Assembly: GCA_003161205.1 (NCBI GenBank)
Contig: PMOU01000657.1
Coordinates: forward strand, 13,446-21,231
DNA length: 7,786 bases
DNA from: Actinomycetota bacterium
GTDB lineage: Bacteria > Actinomycetota > Actinomycetes > Streptosporangiales > Streptosporangiaceae
Direction of reading: 5' to 3'
Shown: positions 5,732 to 7,786 of the stretch, one piece after another
How positions within the stretch are numbered: the first letter of the stretch is position 1
Layout: every line of letters starts with the position of its first letter
The notes under the pieces: model-generated
What the model was told of the DNA's origin: nothing
Databases searched by the model: none
The model's input: the letters and a program-made list of their open reading frames with translations, nothing else
Position numbers and translations under genes: made by a program

Positions 5732-6649
5732 TTAACTCCGCCGGGGAAGGATGAGGAAAATGAGGCCCACGGTGGCCGCCACGAGCAGCACGAGGACCAC
5801 GCCCATCGCGGCGGCATACCCGAGCCTTGAGTAGAGCAAGCCGGTGTTGTAGATCTGCAGGCTGAAGGGCGTGCTCGCTAGCCCGGGACCGCCGGTGGTC
5901 AGCTCCTGGATCTGCTCAAAGAGCCTGAAGGCGTCGATAAGCCGGAGCAAGACGACGATGAAAAACACCGGCCTGATGTGGACCAGCGTCACATGCCAGA
6001 ACACCCTGAAGGGGCTGGCGCCGTCCACCTCGGCGGCCTGCTGCAGTTCACGAGGGACTGTGAGCAGCCCGGCGAACAGCAGTATCGCCTGGAACGGCAC
6101 CGCGGTCCACAGGCTCGCGATTATCACCACCGGAATCGCCAGATGCGGGTCGCCGAGCCATAGCGGCTGGGGCAGATGGAGCTCCTGCAGAAAATAGTCG
6201 ATCCAGCCCGCCTCGTTGTTGAACATCGCGCGCCACGTGATGGCGACGACGATTCCCGCCGTCATGATCGGAAGCGTGTACAACGTGCGGACGATACGAA
6301 TACCCGGGAAGGCGGTTCTCATCAGCAGAGCGAGCAGCAGGCCAAGCACCGTCGACAAGACGGTGAGCCCGATCACGATGTAGAACGTGTTGAGGATAAT
6401 CGTCGGCGTCTGCGGGTCGTGCCACAACTCGACGAAATTGGCGAACCCGATGAAACGCCAGCCCGGCTGGACGAGATTGTAGTTTGTGAAGCCCATCCCG
6501 ATCGTGGCCACGAACGGGACGGCCGTCACGGCCAGCATCACGATGAGCGCCGGCCACGAGGCGAAAGCCAGGAAATGCCGGTCTATGTACGCGCGAACGC
6601 GCGCGCCCGCATTGCGGGCGCGCACGTCCGGTGCAGCGTCTGTCGCCAT
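5732..6649 (-). CDS. Carbohydrate ABC transporter permease, MalF type (CUT1 family)
   Basis: This is the first membrane subunit of the importer and pairs with the MalG-type subunit. It has 305 residues, in the normal range for short MalF proteins without the large periplasmic loop. Seen: a cytoplasmic N-terminus rich in Arg (residues 9-24), TM1 at about 32-54, hydrophobic spans near 86-110, 122-142, 170-195, 227-241 and 277-302, and the EAA loop QQAAEVDGASPFRVFWHVTL (203-222) followed by IRP. The GGPGLAST stretch (253-260) is typical of the MalF-like external loop. The start is ATG 6649; the nearest Shine-Dalgarno match, GGGAG (6662-6666), is 12 bases away, which is long. A perfect stem-loop lies within codons 9-16. 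The gene begins 23 bases after the binding-protein stop, so the two are co-transcribed. Confidence 0.93.
   Translation of the reverse strand: MATDAAPDVRARNAGARVRAYIDRHFLAFASWPALIVMLAVTAVPFVATIGMGFTNYNLVQPGWRFIGFANFVELWHDPQTPTIILNTFYIVIGLTVLSTVLGLLLALLMRTAFPGIRIVRTLYTLPIMTAGIVVAITWRAMFNNEAGWIDYFLQELHLPQPLWLGDPHLAIPVVIIASLWTAVPFQAILLFAGLLTVPRELQQAAEVDGASPFRVFWHVTLVHIRPVFFIVVLLRLIDAFRLFEQIQELTTGGPGLASTPFSLQIYNTGLLYSRLGYAAAMGVVLVLLVAATVGLIFLILPRRS
6601..6623. other. Perfect 10-bp inverted repeat (stem-loop) within the start of the MalF-type permease gene
   Basis: GCGCGCCCGC (6601-6610) and GCGGGCGCGC (6614-6623) are exact reverse complements separated by ATT. In the minus-strand mRNA the stem opens 24 bases after the permease ATG and covers codons 9-16 (the RARNAGAR region). 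All ten pairs are G-C, so it is the most stable local structure I found in the window. It may protect the upstream binding-protein mRNA or limit permease translation. The pairing is certain; the function is inference. Confidence 0.6.
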
Positions 6650-6672
6650 AAGCAGCTAGTTCTCCCGCATTA

Positions 6673-7786
6673 TCACGACGATGGGAACGGCTTGGGATAG
6701 CCAGCCTGTTTCATGATGGCATCGACACCCTTCGTCATCGTGGCCATCACCGATGCCACCGGTGTCTTGCTAGTGATGAGGCTTGACAGGCCGTCGGCGA
6801 TCGGCGGGATGATTTCGGTGCCCTGGGCAATACCGGGCAGCAGGTCCGCGTCGGGGTGGGCCAGGATGTACGTCAGAGCCTGATCGAAGGTCGGCGGCAA
6901 CGCTGCCACGACCTGCGGGTCGTTGAGGACAGCTGATCGGGAAGGTGTCAGGAGGTCCTTGGCGAGCGCGGCGCCCTTCTGCACCGCGGGTGAGGTCAGG
7001 TACTGGACGAGCTGCCACGCGGCGCCCTTGTGCAGCGAGGCGTTGTTGATCCACACGCCGAACGGCTGCACCAGCGCGCAGTTATTGGGGTTGACCGCCT
7101 GGCACGGCAGTTCCCAGAACCCAACGTCGCTGGCCACCTTCGACTGGGTCGGGTCGATCACCAGCGGAATGCTGCCCGAGTCGTCCTGCCACATCGCCAC
7201 TCGTCCCTGCTGGAAGTCCTGCAGGCAGTTGTCGACGAGGTAGGTAGAGATTCCCTTGGGCGCAGAACTCTGCAGAATGCTGCGGTAGAACGAGCCGAAC
7301 GCGGAGGCGTAGGGCTGCTGGCCGATCAGGAAGTTCCAGTTCTTGTCGAAGTACGTCCCGGTGAGCGAGTTGTTGTAGGGGACGAACCAGTTCCAGATCT
7401 GGAATGCGTCGTACAGGGCCTGCGACACGTCGCCGCGGACGCAGAAGCCGGCGTGGGCAGGCGTGGTCAGCTTCTGCGCGTCCGCGAGGAGCTGCGCGGG
7501 ATTCTGCGGCGGAGACGTTATGCCCGCCGCCTTGAACATCGCGGTGTTGTAGTACAGCAGCGCGCCGCCCGAGTGACTCGCGACGCAGTACGTCTTCCCG
7601 CCCGACTGGCAGGATGCCTCGATCGCAGGCGCGACGCCGGAGAAGTCGTACGAGGCGGCGGTGTCCGCGGGGTTGCTGATGTAAGAGTCGAGCGGGGCCA
7701 CGTCTCCGGCGGCCACGAAGTCCGGCAGGTCCTCGGTACCGTAGGAGAAGACGTCCAGCCCGGTGTCCTTGGACTTCAGCTGCAAC
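6673..7786 (-). CDS. ABC transporter extracellular substrate-binding protein (CUT1/family 1), N-terminus cut by window edge
   Basis: This protein captures the solute outside the cell and delivers it to the permease pair. The frame is open to the window end, and the last 370 residues are visible. The signal peptide or lipobox and the first strand or so are missing, so lipoprotein status cannot be judged. Seen: DVFSYGTEDLPDFVAAGDVAPLD (11-33), the family's segment where the DNA-encoded target residue precedes the PLD motif, then TYCVASHSGGALLYYNTAMFKAAGI (65-89), PQNPAQLLADAQKLT (93-107), FQQGRVAMWQDDSG (191-204), PFGVWINNAS (241-250) and AAWQLVQYLTSPAVQ (255-269), all as in MalE-like proteins. 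Six cysteines occur at fragment residues 59, 67, 115, 187, 228 and 236, unusual for the family and suggesting disulfides. The TTG at 7783-7785 is read as an internal Leu. The ligand is unknown. Confidence 0.92.
   Translation of the reverse strand, partial: LQLKSKDTGLDVFSYGTEDLPDFVAAGDVAPLDSYISNPADTAASYDFSGVAPAIEASCQSGGKTYCVASHSGGALLYYNTAMFKAAGITSPPQNPAQLLADAQKLTTPAHAGFCVRGDVSQALYDAFQIWNWFVPYNNSLTGTYFDKNWNFLIGQQPYASAFGSFYRSILQSSAPKGISTYLVDNCLQDFQQGRVAMWQDDSGSIPLVIDPTQSKVASDVGFWELPCQAVNPNNCALVQPFGVWINNASLHKGAAWQLVQYLTSPAVQKGAALAKDLLTPSRSAVLNDPQVVAALPPTFDQALTYILAHPDADLLPGIAQGTEIIPPIADGLSSLITSKTPVASVMATMTKGVDAIMKQAGYPKPFPSS

Noticed and set aside
4834..5817. Overlapping minus-strand frame across the MalG-type permease
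   Set aside because: It is out of frame with the permease, which has clear membrane spans and an EAA loop, and its own product has no membrane or domain pattern.

Overview
The window is GC-rich DNA with strongly G/C-biased third codon positions and ATGA-type gene overlaps. This suits a high-GC actinomycete, but no taxonomic marker is present, so that is an inference. It reads as an accessory catabolic locus: eight genes with no tRNA, rRNA, transposase, CRISPR array or visible regulator gene. Both window edges cut a gene.

Layout. (1) Positions 1-2697, plus strand: a tight three-gene operon for a 2-oxoacid/acetoin-type dehydrogenase complex, in the order E2 (5' end missing), E1 alpha, E1 beta, with overlapping stops and starts. 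No E3 is in the window. (2) 2698-2741: a short convergent spacer with a strong GC hairpin, probably a shared terminator. (3) 2742-3593, minus strand: an SDR oxidoreductase whose N-terminus carries three perfect copies of an 18-bp repeat (hexapeptide LTDPSG). (4) 3594-3767: a divergent, locally AT-rich intergenic region with a GATA-N10-TATC dyad, the most likely place for transcriptional control. (5) 3768-4757, plus strand: a D-2-hydroxyacid dehydrogenase of the CtBP-like group, starting at GTG. (6) 4758-4895: a convergent spacer rich in short palindromes. (7) 4896-7786, minus strand: a CUT1-type ABC importer in the order substrate-binding protein (N-terminus missing), MalF-type permease, MalG-type permease. 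No ATPase gene is present. Actinomycetes often energise such importers with a shared MsiK-like ATPase encoded elsewhere, which is known for the class and not shown here.

How they may work together (inference): the importer brings in a sugar, polyol or sugar acid. The SDR and the D-2-hydroxyacid dehydrogenase carry out NAD(P)-linked oxidation or reduction of hydroxyl/keto intermediates. A resulting 2-oxoacid or acetoin-like compound is cleaved by the E1/E2 complex to an acyl-CoA. The combination does not match a textbook pathway I can name, and the substrate cannot be read from the sequence. The most notable details are the in-frame minisatellite at the SDR start, the non-canonical SDR active-site motifs, a perfect 10-bp stem just inside the first permease gene, and the six-cysteine binding protein.
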